A stretch of 64,000 bases of DNA from Nocardioides zeae (GCF_030818655.1 NZ_JAUTAN010000001.1:3596001-3660000), one strand, 5' to 3'; positions 35,524 to 48,053 are shown, numbered from the stretch's first letter. The notes: generated by a model not told the origin, from the letters alone. Numbers and translations: made by a program.

Positions 35524-36867
35524 TCAGGCCGCCCCCGTCACCATCCAGGCGTCGGTGCGCGCGCGGCGCAGCAGCACGACGGCGCGGGCGCCCATGAACA
35601 CGAACGTCAGCGCGACCCACACCGCGACCAGGTGGGGCGCGAGCAGGGCCAGACCGAGCACGACCGGCGCGTAGACGACGAGCACCGCCAGGCCGCCCCA
35701 GGCGAGGTAGACCCCGTCGCCCGCCCCGATGAGCACCCCGTCGAGCACGAACACGACCCCCGCCAGGGGCTGGCCCAGCGCGATCACGAGGAGCGCGGCC
35801 GTCAGCAGGGGGTGGACCGACGCGTCGGGCGTGAACAGCCGCGGCAGCCACGGGCTCGACGCCGCGAGCAGCACGCCGGTGACGACCCCGCTGCCGACAC
35901 CCCACTGCACCATCCGGCGGGTGGTGTCGCGGGTCCCCTCCCGGTCCCCCGCCCCGAGGGACCGGCCCGTGAGCGCCTGGGCGGCAATGGCGATGGCGTC
36001 GAGCACGAAGGCGAGGAAGCCCCACAGCGTCGCCGCCAGCTGGTGCGCGGCGAGGGTCACCGCCTCGTCGGCGCCGGTGCCGCGCACGGCGGTCAGGGTC
36101 GCGGCGTACGTCGTCACGATCAGCGCCGCTCGCAGCGTCAGGGTGCGCACGACGAGGGGCACGCCGGCGCGCCCGGCGGCGCGGATGCCCGGGAGGCGGG
36201 GGCGCAGCGACGCCCCGTGGCGGTGGGCGCCGCGGGCGACCACGACGACGAGGGCGAGCGCACTGAGGGTCTGCGCGATCACCGACCCGAGGGCGGAGCC
36301 CGCGATGCCCAGGGCCGGGACGGGCCCGGCGCCGAAGACGAGCACCAGGTTGAGCACGACGTTGAGGGCGTTGCCGGCGATCGCGACGACGAGCGGGGTG
36401 GTCACGTCCTGCAGCCCGCGGAGCACGCCGGTGGCGGCGAGCATGACGAGCAGGGGGACGGCGCCGAGCAGGGAGACGCGGAGGTACGTCGCCCCCAGGT
36501 CCGTCACGGCCTCGCCGGCGCCGAAGACGGCCACGAGCGGACGGGACAGCGGGATGCCGACGGCCATGACGAGCACGCCGAGGAGCACGGCGAGCCAGAT
36601 GCCGTCGATGCCCTGGTCGAGGGCCCTGCGCAGGTCCCCCGCACCGAGGAGGCGCGCGACCGCCGCGGTCGTCCCGTAGGCGAGGAAGACGCACAGTCCC
36701 ACGAAGGTCTGCAGCACGACCGCGGCGATGCCGAGACCGGCCAGCTCGGCCGTGCCCAGGTGGCCGACGATGGCCGCGTCCGCGAGGAGGTAGAGGGGCT
36801 CGGCGACCAGCGCGAGGAACGCGGGCACGGCGAGGCGGAGGATCTCGCGGTCACGTGGTCCGAGCAC
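35524..36867 (-). CDS. MATE family efflux transporter (DinF-like)
   Basis: Cation-coupled multidrug/toxin exporter of the MOP superfamily. The 447 residues form about twelve hydrophobic helices, with LRLAVPAFLALVAEPLYLLADAAIVGHLGTAELAGLGIA at the start. LRGLQDVTTPLVVAIAGNALNVVLNLVLVFG and a C-half repeat (LDAIAIAAQALTGRSLGAGD) are conserved. Start is GTG 36865-36867 with TAGGAT six bases upstream (leaderless). A MATE gene between rplI and dnaB is seen in Streptomyces-type genomes. Substrate is unknown. Confidence 0.9.
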   Translation of the reverse strand: MLGPRDREILRLAVPAFLALVAEPLYLLADAAIVGHLGTAELAGLGIAAVVLQTFVGLCVFLAYGTTAAVARLLGAGDLRRALDQGIDGIWLAVLLGVLVMAVGIPLSRPLVAVFGAGEAVTDLGATYLRVSLLGAVPLLVMLAATGVLRGLQDVTTPLVVAIAGNALNVVLNLVLVFGAGPVPALGIAGSALGSVIAQTLSALALVVVVARGAHRHGASLRPRLPGIRAAGRAGVPLVVRTLTLRAALIVTTYAATLTAVRGTGADEAVTLAAHQLAATLWGFLAFVLDAIAIAAQALTGRSLGAGDREGTRDTTRRMVQWGVGSGVVTGVLLAASSPWLPRLFTPDASVHPLLTAALLVIALGQPLAGVVFVLDGVLIGAGDGVYLAWGGLAVLVVYAPVVLGLALLAPHLVAVWVALTFVFMGARAVVLLRRARTDAWMVTGAA

Positions 36868-37355
36868 CGACCGATCCTAGGAGGGTGCTCCGTCGCCCCC
36901 GAGGGCGGCCGGAGGTCCCGACTCGCCCGGGTTCGATGGACAAAGCGGCGGCCTGTGTGTAAAGGGGGTCCTCCTGTGCATAGCGGTGGTACCCGGTGCC
37001 GTCCGAAACGCCTCTCGGCGTGTCGTGCGACCGATTGCAATCCACAGGTCAGAAGTTTTCATCCACAGGGTGGAGAACCCGTTGCCGCAGGTCACAGGCC
37101 TGCGGGCCGACTAGCGGGCGCCGTTCCCACAGGCTTGTCCCCAGCAAGGGACGGTCCAGCGGCGTGTCCTCCACCGTTATCCACCGGTTCTCCACAGGCC
37201 CTGTGGACAAGGTGCTGTCGGAGGGGCGCCGCGCCACGTACGTTCAGCCGTCGCGGGACGACCCGGCTGGGTCGCCGCGAAACTGTCGGTGGTCCCCGGC
37301 ACCCTCGTCCCGAGGGCCTGGACCGGCCCGTCGGCGGCTCGAGATCGGAGGCAGC
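36868..37355. other. MATE-dnaB spacer with a DnaA-box cluster
   Basis: A 488-bp spacer without a gene that contains a dense group of DnaA-box-like sites at 37038-37210. They are CAATCCACA (37038-37046), TCATCCACA (37059-37067), GTTCCCACA (37123-37131), TTGTCCCCA (37135-37143), TTATCCACC (37177-37185), TTCTCCACA (37188-37196) and the exact TGTGGACAA (37202-37210). Such density is comparable to the dnaA flanks. It may control dnaB or titrate DnaA. Confidence 0.65.
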
Positions 37356-39907
37356 GTGAGCGTCGCGCACACGGACCAGTCGTTCGCCGAACCTCCTCCG
37401 GAGGAGTGGGGCGACGGGCCGTCGTCGTACGCGCCGGGCGAGGCCCCCCAGCGCTCCGGCGGCGACCGCACGCCCCCGCAGGACAACGCGGCGGAGCAGT
37501 CGGTCCTGGGGTCCATGCTGCTGAGCAAGGACGCGATCGCCGACGTCGTGGAGACGATCCGCGGCACCGACTTCTACCGCCCGGCCCACGAGGCCGTCTT
37601 CGACGCGATCATCGACCTCTACGGCCGCGGCGAGCCCGCCGACCCCGTGACCGTGGCCGCCGAGCTCCAGCGCAAGGGCGAGCTGCAGCGGGTGGGGGGA
37701 GCGCCCTACCTGCACACCCTGTCGGCCAACGTGCCCATCGCGGCCAACGCGGGGTACTACGCGGAGATCGTGCGCGAGAAGTCCGTGCTCCGGCGCCTCG
37801 TGGAGGCCGGCACGCGGATCGTCCACATGGGGTACGCCGGGGAGGGCGAGGTCGACGACATCGTCGACGTCGCCCAGGCCGAGGTCTTCAAGCTCGCCGA
37901 GAAGCGGTCGGGCGAGGACTACGCGCCGCTGGCGGACATCATGGAGGGCGTCCTCGACGAGATCGAGGCGATCGGCAACCGCGACGGCGGGGTCTACGGC
38001 GTGCCGACGGGCTTCGCCGACTTCGACGAGCTGACCAACGGCCTGCACTCCGGGCAGATGATCATCATCGCGGCGAGGCCTGCCATGGGGAAGGCGCTCG
38101 CGCTCGACACCCCGCTCCCCACCCCGACGGGTTGGACCACGATGGGTGAGGTCGCTGTCGGCGACGAGCTCGTGGACGCCGACGGTCGGGCGACGCGCGT
38201 CGTCGCGGCGACCGAGGTGATGGTCGACCGCCCCTGCTACGAGGTCGTCTTCTCCGACGGCACGACGATCGTCGCCGACGCGGAGCACCAGTGGCTCACC
38301 GAGACCAGAGCGGCGCGGAAGTCGGCGTGGGCGGCGGCCAACAACTACAACCGAGCCCGCAACCACAACATCCGGGCGTCCGTCGTGACGACCGAGCAGA
38401 TCGCCGCCACCGTGCGAGTCGGCGCCGAGCAGCGGGCGAACCACGCGGTCCTCAACGCCGCGCCACTCACCGGCCACGACGCGGCGTTGCCGGTCGCGCC
38501 GTACACGCTGGGCGCCTGGCTCGGCGACGGTCACACCGCGCTGGGAATCGCCTGACGTCCGAGACGCCGGAGATCCCGATGCACGTCGAGGCGGACGGCT
38601 ACGCGGTCGAGCCACGGGGCGGGATGACTTACTCGATCCGGCTCGCCCCCGAGGAGTCGATCGACGGGTGCTGCCTCTCGTGCGGTGCACCCCTGCCAGG
38701 CCCCCGGCCGCGGTGCGTCACCTGCTGGGCGGACCACGGCACCTTCACCGCTCTGCTGCGGAAGGCGGGTGTGCTCGGGCGCAAGCACATTCCCGCCGCC
38801 TACCTGCGTGCCCCCGAGGCTGACCGTCGAGCCCTGCTCGCCGGCCTGCTCGACACCGATGGCACGGTCGTCAAAGGTGTTGGCTCCTGCCAGTTCGCGG
38901 TGACGGATCAGCGCCTGGCTGACGACGTGCACGAGCTGGTCGTCTCGCTCGGCTACCGGTGCGGTCGCACGACGAGGGCTGTCAAGGGCCGCGACGCGGC
39001 GCACTCGGTGTGCCACATCCTCAACTTCTCGACGACCGACGACGTCTTCCGCCTCGAGCGCAAGCACCTGCTCCACAAGGAGGAGCGCCCGACGAGCACG
39101 GCTCGGATCGGGCGTCGCTACATCACCGAGGTCCGCCCGGTGCCCTCCGTCCCCGTGCGGTGCGTGCAGGTCGACAACGAAGCGCACCTCTACCTCGCGG
39201 GCCGGTCGATGGTGCCGACGCACAACTCCACCCTGGCCCTCGACTTCTGCCGCGCGGCCTCGATCCACAACAACATGACGAGCGTCTTCTTCAGCCTGGA
39301 GATGAACCGCGCCGAGATCACGATGCGTCTGCTCTCGGCCGAGGCGCGGGTGCCGCTCAACCACATCCGCAACGGCCAGATGACCGACGACGACTGGACG
39401 AAGCTCGCCACGAAGATGGGTGAGGTCTCCAGCGCGCCCATGTTCATCGACGACAGCCCCAACATGACGATGATGGAGATCCGGGCGAAGGCGCGGCGGC
39501 TCAAGCAGAAGCACGACCTGCGCCTCGTCGTCATCGACTACCTGCAGCTCATGAGCTCCGGCAAGAAGGTCGAGAGTCGCCAGCTCGAGGTCTCGGAGTT
39601 CTCCCGCCAGATCAAGCTGCTGGCCAAGGAGCTCGAGGTGCCGGTCATCGCGCTGTCGCAGCTCAACCGTGGCTCGGAACAGCGCGCCGACAAGCGACCG
39701 ATGGTCAGCGACCTGCGCGAGTCCGGCTCCATCGAGCAGGATGCGGACATGGTCATCCTGCTGCACCGCGACGACGTCTACGAGAAGGAGTCGACGCGCC
39801 CCGGCGAGGCCGACCTCATCGTGGCCAAGCACCGCAACGGCGCGACCCGCGACATCGTCGTGGCGTTCCAGGGCCACTACTCGCGGTTCGTGGACATGGC
39901 GCAGTGA
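37356..39907 (+). CDS. dnaB: Replicative DNA helicase DnaB with an intein; frame broken inside the intein
   Basis: Hexameric 5'-3' helicase at the replication fork. The N-exteins (37356-38093) show [25 protein letters not shown] and [27 protein letters not shown]. The C-extein (39227-39907) resumes with [33 protein letters not shown] and [34 protein letters not shown]. The intein lies inside the Walker A motif, between K and S of GKST. One base is missing in the GGG run at 38543-38545: the upstream frame stops at 38553-38555, while [11 protein letters not shown] continues in another frame. Restoring a G gives one 850-residue precursor. GTG 37356 follows GGAGG. As dnaB is essential, an assembly error is likely. 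Confidence 0.9.
38094..39226 (+). mobile_element. Class 3 intein with LAGLIDADG homing endonuclease (frameshifted)
   Basis: Self-splicing protein element of about 378 residues once the missing base is restored. It starts with Ala rather than Cys/Ser and carries the W-C-T trio of class 3 inteins. Block B is [14 protein letters not shown] (His65, Trp67), block F has [15 protein letters not shown] with Cys at position 4, and block G is PTHN with Thr before HN, followed by Ser +1. The two LAGLIDADG motifs are [10 protein letters not shown] and [11 protein letters not shown], so a homing endonuclease is present. Related inteins sit at the same P-loop site in actinobacterial and phage DnaB. Confidence 0.88.
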
Positions 39908-40752
39908 CGGCCGGCGAGCGTCCCCTCGAGCCCGGGGTCCGCACGGACCTCCGCTCGACGATGGACTACGGGTCCTACCTCGACCTCGACCGCCTGCTCT
40001 CGGCGCAGCACCCGGTCAGCGACCCGGTGCACCCCGACGAGCTGCTCTTCATCGTCCAGCACCAGACGACCGAGCTGTGGTTCAAGCTCGTGCTCCACGA
40101 GCTGCGCTCCGTGCGCGGCTACCTCGACGCCGACGACGTCAGCCGCGCCCGCAAGGCGCTGGCGCGCGTGAAGCACATCTTCAAGACGCTCGCCGAGCAG
40201 TGGTCGGTGCTCGCGACGCTCACCCCGAGCGAGTACGCGGAGTTCCGCGGCTCCCTCGGCGCGTCATCGGGCTTCCAGTCCCACCAGTACCGCGCTGTCG
40301 AGTTCATCCTCGGCAACAAGAACGCCCGCATGCTCGAGGTCTTCGACGCCAAGCCCGCGGCTCGGGCCGAGCTCCAGGGCCTCCTCGACACCCCGACCGT
40401 GTACGACGCGTTCCTCCGCCTCCTGGCCCGCCGGGGCCACGCGGTGCCGGCGGACGTGCTCGAGCGGGACGTGCGCGCGGCGTGGGTCGAGGTCCCCGGC
40501 CTCGTCCCGGTGTTCCAGCGGATCTACGGTGACACGTCGTCGGCCTGGGAGGAGTACGCGACCTGTGAGGACCTCGTCGACCTGGAGGACGCGTTCCAGT
40601 TCTGGCGCTTCCGCCACCTGCGCACCGTGCAGCGCACCATCGGGTTCAAGCCCGGCACCGGCGGCAGCTCCGGCGTCGGCTTCCTCCGTCGCGCGCTCGA
40701 CCTCACCTTCTTCCCCGAGCTCTACAGCGTGAGGACCGGTATCAGTGGCTGA
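39904..40752 (+). CDS. kynA: Tryptophan 2,3-dioxygenase
   Basis: Haem enzyme that opens the indole ring of tryptophan to N-formylkynurenine. The 282-residue protein has [43 protein letters not shown] (distal His/Gln region) and [20 protein letters not shown]. The C-terminal [37 protein letters not shown] carries the proximal His. Start is GTG 39904, overlapping the dnaB stop by four bases, which is unusual for a catabolic gene. It overlaps kynU by eight bases. Confidence 0.95.
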   Translation: MTAGERPLEPGVRTDLRSTMDYGSYLDLDRLLSAQHPVSDPVHPDELLFIVQHQTTELWFKLVLHELRSVRGYLDADDVSRARKALARVKHIFKTLAEQWSVLATLTPSEYAEFRGSLGASSGFQSHQYRAVEFILGNKNARMLEVFDAKPAARAELQGLLDTPTVYDAFLRLLARRGHAVPADVLERDVRAAWVEVPGLVPVFQRIYGDTSSAWEEYATCEDLVDLEDAFQFWRFRHLRTVQRTIGFKPGTGGSSGVGFLRRALDLTFFPELYSVRTGISG

Positions 40753-41992
40753 CATCCTCGACCTCCTCCCGACGCACCTCGTCGACCGGGCGGCGGCCCT
40801 CGACGCCGCCGACCCGCTCGCGGAGCACCGCAGCGCGTTCGTGCTGCCCGAGGGCGTCGTGGCCTATCTCGACGGCAACTCGCTGGGCCGGCCGCTGGCC
40901 AGCACGGCGGAGCGGCTCCGCACCTTCGTCGACACCGAGTGGGGCGAGCGCCTCATCCGGTCGTGGGACGAGCGCTGGATGACCCGGCCGACGGAGCTCG
41001 GCGACCTCATCGGCCGCGCGGCTCTCGGCGCTGCGGCCGGGCAGACGGTGGTCGCGGACTCCACCACCGTGCTGCTCTACAAGCTCGCCCGCGCGGGGGT
41101 GGCCGCCCGACCCGGGCGCACCGAGATCGTCGCCGACTCGGAGAACTTCCCGACGGACCGCTTCGTGCTGGAGGGCATCGCGGCCGAGCTGGGGCTGAGC
41201 ATGCGATGGATCCGTCCCGACCCCGCCACCGGCGTGACGCTGGAGGAGGTCGAGGCGGTCGTGGGGGAGCAGACCGCTCTCGTCGCGCTCAGCCACGTCG
41301 CCTACAAGTCGGCCTACATCGCCGACCTCCCCGGGATCACCGCCGCGGTCCACCGGGTGGGCGCCCTCGTGCTCTGGGACCTGTCCCACTCGGTGGGCTC
41401 GGTCGAGGTCGACCTCGACGCGGCGGGCGTGGACCTCGCGACCGGCTGCAGCTACAAGTACCTGAACGGCGGGCCCGGGGCGCCGGCGTTCGCCTACGTC
41501 AACGCGGCGCTCCAGCACGAGGTGACCCAGCCGATCGCCGGGTGGATGGGCCATGCGGACCCGTTCGCGATGGGCGAGGGCTACGAGCCGGCACCGGGCA
41601 TCCGACGGTTCATCAGCGGCACGCCCCCCATCCTCGGCATGCTGCCGCTCGAGGACATGGCGCGGCTCGTCGAGCGGGTCGGGATCCGCGTCGTACGGGC
41701 GAAGTCACGGGAGCTGACGGCGTTCGCGATCGCGGTCGCCGACGAGGCCCTCGCCCCGCTCGGCGTCACCGTCGCCTCACCGCGTGACCCCGACCGGCGG
41801 GGCGGGCACGTCACGCTCGAGCACCCGGCGATGGCCGCCGTCGTCGAGGAGCTGTGGCGGCGCGGGGTCGTCCCCGACTTCCGCCGGCCCATGGGTCTGC
41901 GGGCGGGCATGTCGCCGCTGAGCACGAGCTTCACCGAGGTGGCCGTGGCGCTGGCCCACGTGGCGGACCTCCTGCAGGAGGGGCGCGCCTGA
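40745..41992 (+). CDS. kynU: Kynureninase
   Basis: PLP enzyme that cleaves kynurenine to anthranilate and alanine. The 415-residue protein has [11 protein letters not shown] near the start and [45 protein letters not shown] (PLP-binding Asp). [16 protein letters not shown] supplies the Schiff-base Lys. GTG at 40745. With kynA it covers two of the three steps to anthranilate; the formamidase (kynB) is not in the window. Confidence 0.95.
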   Translation: MADILDLLPTHLVDRAAALDAADPLAEHRSAFVLPEGVVAYLDGNSLGRPLASTAERLRTFVDTEWGERLIRSWDERWMTRPTELGDLIGRAALGAAAGQTVVADSTTVLLYKLARAGVAARPGRTEIVADSENFPTDRFVLEGIAAELGLSMRWIRPDPATGVTLEEVEAVVGEQTALVALSHVAYKSAYIADLPGITAAVHRVGALVLWDLSHSVGSVEVDLDAAGVDLATGCSYKYLNGGPGAPAFAYVNAALQHEVTQPIAGWMGHADPFAMGEGYEPAPGIRRFISGTPPILGMLPLEDMARLVERVGIRVVRAKSRELTAFAIAVADEALAPLGVTVASPRDPDRRGGHVTLEHPAMAAVVEELWRRGVVPDFRRPMGLRAGMSPLSTSFTEVAVALAHVADLLQEGRA

Positions 41993-41999
41993 GCGGGCG

Positions 42000-43175
42000 T
42001 CATCCGCGCCGCTGGGCGGCGAGCCAGGTGTGGTCGCGGATCGCGGCGCTCACCTCGGCCCGGAGGCGCTGCGCGTCCGGCCCCCGGTAGAGGTCCCGCC
42101 CGCGGAACACCGAGTCCTCCCGGTGCGGACTCCCGTCGTGGATGCGCCGCGCGAGGGCGGTGAGGTAGTCGTGGCCGTCGGCCCGGTACGCCGCGAGCTC
42201 GCCCTCGTCGAGGCGCACCAGCGCGGAGTCGTCGGCCATGCTCCCGACGACGTACCGCGCGTCGAGGAGGAGGACGCCCCGCTCCTCGACGAGGAACCAC
42301 GCGCCGGGCTCGTGGTCGACGTAGTGCATCGCGTCCCGTGCTGCGGCCACCCGGGCCTCGTCGCCCCACTCCTCCACGGGCGGCACCGGACCCATCGGGC
42401 GGCGCTGGGCCCGGTCCAGCGACGTGCGGGCGACGGCCGGAGCGCCTCCGCGTGGCAGGGTCAGGCAGAGCACGGTGGCGCAGGTCGTGCAGGTCAGGTG
42501 GGCCTCCACCCGTTCCATGAGCCCGGACGTCGCGAGGGGGAGCACGTCGCCGAGCGGCACCCACGACGGGTCCTCCCGCAGGCGGCCGTCGGCCACCGCC
42601 GCCGCGAGCGTGCCGACCGTCGCCTCGAGGTCCAGCGCGTCGCCCGGTCCCCGCACGAGGAGGTCGCCGCACGTGGGGCAGAAGTCGGTGTCGGGCTGGT
42701 GGTCGCGGCCGGGCTGCTTGAGGCTGACGGTGAGGGCCAGCAGGTTGCCGGACTCGTTCCAGCCCCGGCGGTCGCGGTAGTCGCAGCGGGCGTAGGCCTC
42801 GCCCAGGACGAAGTACGGCGTGCCGAAGCCCCCGAAACCGCGACGGGTGCCGAGCGCGGCGCGCAGCACGTCGAGGGTGTCGTCGCCCGCGCCGAGCCAC
42901 GCGGTGAGGTCGAGCCCGCGGGGCACGCCCGGGACCGGCACGACGTGGAGGGTGACCGCGGCAACGATTCCGTCCTGCAGGAGGACCTCCCCGCCCGAGG
43001 CGAACCTCAGCCGCCGAGACCGGCGCGGCGGCTCCCCGACCAGCCGTTCCTCCTCGACGGACGCCGGCTCACCGCCGAACGCGGCGACGAGCCGCGCCAC
43101 CGCGGGATCGGCCTCGTCCGCCGCCAGGGCGTCGACGGCCAGCGACAACCGGGTGCCGGTCCGCCACGTCTGCAT
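42000..43175 (-). CDS. Hypothetical protein with two Cys-pair (zinc-ribbon-like) motifs
   Basis: A 391-residue protein I do not recognise. From the ATG at 43173-43175 it reads MQTWRTGTRLSLAVDALAADE. Two metal-binding-like clusters are visible: DTDFCPTCGDLLV near residue 170 and THLTCTTCATVLCLTL-type LTCTTCATVLC near 235. They could form one zinc ribbon. No hydrophobic segment suggests membrane location. Its stop lies eight bases beyond the convergent kynU stop. Confidence 0.7.
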   Translation of the reverse strand: MQTWRTGTRLSLAVDALAADEADPAVARLVAAFGGEPASVEEERLVGEPPRRSRRLRFASGGEVLLQDGIVAAVTLHVVPVPGVPRGLDLTAWLGAGDDTLDVLRAALGTRRGFGGFGTPYFVLGEAYARCDYRDRRGWNESGNLLALTVSLKQPGRDHQPDTDFCPTCGDLLVRGPGDALDLEATVGTLAAAVADGRLREDPSWVPLGDVLPLATSGLMERVEAHLTCTTCATVLCLTLPRGGAPAVARTSLDRAQRRPMGPVPPVEEWGDEARVAAARDAMHYVDHEPGAWFLVEERGVLLLDARYVVGSMADDSALVRLDEGELAAYRADGHDYLTALARRIHDGSPHREDSVFRGRDLYRGPDAQRLRAEVSAAIRDHTWLAAQRRG

Positions 43176-43282
43176 CCCGCGATTGTCCCGCACCCCGCCC
43201 GCGTCGACGGGGACGACGTCGTCGTGCATCGTTGTGCCCGGCCACCACGCTGTGCGGCGGGGCCCGACGAACGGAGGAGCGC

Positions 43283-43801
43283 GTGGAGACGATCGAGACG
43301 CGGCGGCAGGGTCACGTGCGGGTGCTGCGGGCCGCGTACGCCGTCGTGGCACTGCTGGCCCTGGCCCACGGCGTGCTGACGCTCGTGGAGCGCTGGCACG
43401 TCCTGCAGTCGGTGCAGGACGGCGCCGGCCTGGTGTGGTTCTCGTCGTGGACGCTGCCGCCCCTCGTCGTCGCGCTCGCCGCGGCCGTCGTCCTCCTCGC
43501 GACGCTGCTGGCGGCGCGGGCGCGCCGGCCCGGGTACGTCGCGGCGACCGCCGCGCTGCTCGTGCCCCTGTGGGCGGTGTCGCCGGCAGGGCCGTGGGAG
43601 CCGGCGATGCCCGGGATCTGGGCCTACGCCCCCACGGCGTGGAGGTCCGACCTCTCGCCCGACCCGTTCCTCCTGGCCGTCGCCATCGACAGCACCACCG
43701 TCGTCGGCGCCGTGGTGCTGCTCGCGCTGGTGGGCCGGACCGGGCGCCCCACCCCGTCGGACGTCATGCGCCCCGGCGCCCCCGGCGACCGCACCGCATG
43801 A
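43283..43801 (+). CDS. Small polytopic membrane protein
   Basis: The 172-residue protein has about four hydrophobic segments (VLRAAYAVVALLALAHGVLTLV, TLPPLVVALAAAVVLLATLLAA, PGYVAATAALLVPLWAV, TTVVGAVVLLALVG). GTG at 43283 follows GGAGGAG and is preferred to an upstream start at 43232. No family is recognised. It is divergent from the Cys-pair gene. Confidence 0.7.
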   Translation: METIETRRQGHVRVLRAAYAVVALLALAHGVLTLVERWHVLQSVQDGAGLVWFSSWTLPPLVVALAAAVVLLATLLAARARRPGYVAATAALLVPLWAVSPAGPWEPAMPGIWAYAPTAWRSDLSPDPFLLAVAIDSTTVVGAVVLLALVGRTGRPTPSDVMRPGAPGDRTA

Positions 43802-43841
43802 CGTCCTGGGGTGGGTGGGGGCGCCGGGCATCATCGGGGGC

Positions 43842-44432
43842 ATGGCTACCGACCACGTGGTGCTCCGTCCCGACGACGAGGGCGTCGACGCCTACCGCCT
43901 GCTGACGGCGCTCGTCGTGCCGCGGCCCATCGCCTGGGTCTCGACGATCTCCGCGGACGGGGTGGGCAACCTCGCGCCGTACTCCTTCTTCACCGTCGCG
44001 AGCGCCGACCCCCCGGTGGTGCAGGTGACGTCGGTGGGCGAGAAGGACACGTTGCGCAACGCCCGCGCCACGGGCGAGCTCACGATCAGCCTCGCCAGTG
44101 AGCCGCTGATCGACGCCGTCAACGCGACGAGCGCCGGCGTCGACCCGGACGTCGACGAGGCCGACCGGGTCGGGCTCCAGATGGCCCCCAGCCGGGTCGT
44201 GGCGCCGCCGCGCGTCGCGGGCTCGCCGGCGTCGCTGGAGTGCCGGCTGCGCACCACCATCCCCGTCGGCGGAGCGACCCTCCTGCTCGCCGACGTCGTC
44301 GCGTTCACGATCGACCCCGTTGTGCTCGACGGGGACCACCCCCGCTTCGACCTGCTCGCCCCGCTGGCCCGTCTCGGCGGCACCGAGTGGGGCCTGCCGG
44401 GCGAGGTCGTCACCCGCGACCGGCCGAGCTGA
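43842..44432 (+). CDS. Flavin reductase family protein (FMN-binding split barrel)
   Basis: The 196-residue protein has the flavin reductase/DIM6-NTAB pattern. RPIAWVSTISADGVGNLAPYSFFTVASADPPVVQVTS binds FMN, and DTLRNARATGELTISLAS follows. It probably provides reduced flavin to a partner or acts as an oxidoreductase; no partner monooxygenase is adjacent. Start ATG 43842 is preferred to an in-frame start at 43815. Confidence 0.85.
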   Translation: MATDHVVLRPDDEGVDAYRLLTALVVPRPIAWVSTISADGVGNLAPYSFFTVASADPPVVQVTSVGEKDTLRNARATGELTISLASEPLIDAVNATSAGVDPDVDEADRVGLQMAPSRVVAPPRVAGSPASLECRLRTTIPVGGATLLLADVVAFTIDPVVLDGDHPRFDLLAPLARLGGTEWGLPGEVVTRDRPS

Positions 44433-44441
44433 ACGCGTCGG

Positions 44442-45224
44442 ATGGCCGCACCGATCGTCGCGACCGCCGCCGCGGGCTGGGCCCTGGGCGCGCTGGTCGG
44501 TCTCCCGCTGCTCCTCGTGGTCGGGTCCGCGGCGGACACCCTGGACGCCGACGTGGGCCTGGGCACGCCGTTCCTCGCCCTCGTGGCGAGCGGCCTGGTC
44601 GCGGTGGCGGTCCACCTCGCGACCCGGCCCCCGCGACCCGCGCTCGCCGACCTCGCCGCCGCTCGTCAGCGCGGCGGTGAGGGCGTCGGTCGCGACGCGG
44701 ACACGCGCGGCTCCTGGCTCAGCGCGGCGGGACTGGTCCCGCTGCTCGGGTTGGTGCTGCTGCTCCTCGCCCTGCCCATGGACTGGCCCAACCTGCGCGA
44801 CCGGGAGCCGACGCCCAGCGGTCAGCGGGTGCCCCGGCTCGTCCTGACCGTGGTCGTGCTGGCCGGGCTCGTCGCCGTCGTCGGCGCTGCCCTCGCGGCG
44901 GCCCGGCGGGCCGAGCGACGACTGTTCGCCGAGCTCACGGGCCCCCTGCCCGAGGGCGCCGCACCGACGCCCGGCCGGCTCGCCGCGGCGCTGAGCCTGC
45001 GGCCCGTCGACGTCACCCTCGGGGGTGTCGGCGCGCTCGTCGCCTGCTGGTGCAGCGCCGTCGCGGCGATGACCGTGACGCCGGCACCCCTGGTCGCGGC
45101 CGCCGCCGTGGTCGTGGGCGGCGCCTCCCTCGCCGTACCGCTCCCGGGGGCGCGGCGCGCGCTCGACCGCGTCGCGCACGACCGCGCGATCCTGCGGGCG
45201 CGGTTCGGGGACCACCCCGCGTAG
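44442..45224 (+). CDS. Polytopic membrane protein of unknown function
   Basis: The 260-residue protein has about six predicted hydrophobic segments (for example WALGALVGLPLLLVVGSA, LVPLLGLVLLLLALPM, LTVVVLAGLVAVVGAALAAA, and two near the C-terminus). The tail is basic (RRALDRVAHDRAILRARFG). Its central SAAGLVPLLGLVLLLLALPMDWPNLRDREPTPSG resembles small actinobacterial membrane proteins of unknown role. It begins nine bases after the flavin reductase stop. Confidence 0.7.
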   Translation: MAAPIVATAAAGWALGALVGLPLLLVVGSAADTLDADVGLGTPFLALVASGLVAVAVHLATRPPRPALADLAAARQRGGEGVGRDADTRGSWLSAAGLVPLLGLVLLLLALPMDWPNLRDREPTPSGQRVPRLVLTVVVLAGLVAVVGAALAAARRAERRLFAELTGPLPEGAAPTPGRLAAALSLRPVDVTLGGVGALVACWCSAVAAMTVTPAPLVAAAAVVVGGASLAVPLPGARRALDRVAHDRAILRARFGDHPA

Positions 45225-45236
45225 TCCCCGACGTCC

Positions 45237-47594
<2,358 letters not shown>

Positions 47595-47631
47595 GCGGGC
47601 CATCCTCCGGGACGGTCGGCGGGCGGGGTGG

Positions 47632-48042
47632 TCAGGCGCGCTGCTGGATCCGCAGCTCGTTGCCGGCGGGGTCGCGCACGGCGCAGTCGCGCGTGCCGTA
47701 GTGCTGGTCCATCGGCTCCTGCACGACGTCGGCGCCGCGGGCGACGAGCCGCTCGAAGGCGGCGTCGACGTCCGGTACGGCGAGGTTGACGCCGAAGTAG
47801 GCGCCCTTGGCGACGATGCCCTCCAGCGTCGCGACCTCCTCGGGCGTCAGGCCCGGGATCGAGGCCGGCGAGTGGAGCACGATCGCCGTGTCCGGCTGGC
47901 CGGCCGGTCCGACGGTGATCCACCGCATGCCCTCGTACCCGACGTCGTTGCGCACCTCGAAGCCGAGCACGTCGCGGTAGAACGCGAGCGAGACGTCCGG
48001 GTCGACGTGGGGGAGGAAGGTGGCGTTGATGGTGATGTCCAT
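47632..48042 (-). CDS. VOC (glyoxalase/bleomycin resistance-type) family protein
   Basis: The 136-residue protein has the paired beta-alpha-beta-beta-beta modules of the vicinal oxygen chelate fold. It opens DITINATFLPHVDPDVSLAFYRDVLGFEV and ends YGTRDCAVRDPAGNELRIQQ, with metal-type residues at both. Start ATG 48040-48042 has TAGCGT eight bases upstream (leaderless). It lies 37 bp before the UvrA-like gene on the same strand and 11 bp after the AraC-type regulator. Confidence 0.87.
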   Translation of the reverse strand: MDITINATFLPHVDPDVSLAFYRDVLGFEVRNDVGYEGMRWITVGPAGQPDTAIVLHSPASIPGLTPEEVATLEGIVAKGAYFGVNLAVPDVDAAFERLVARGADVVQEPMDQHYGTRDCAVRDPAGNELRIQQRA

Positions 48043-48053
48043 GGCGGGAAACG

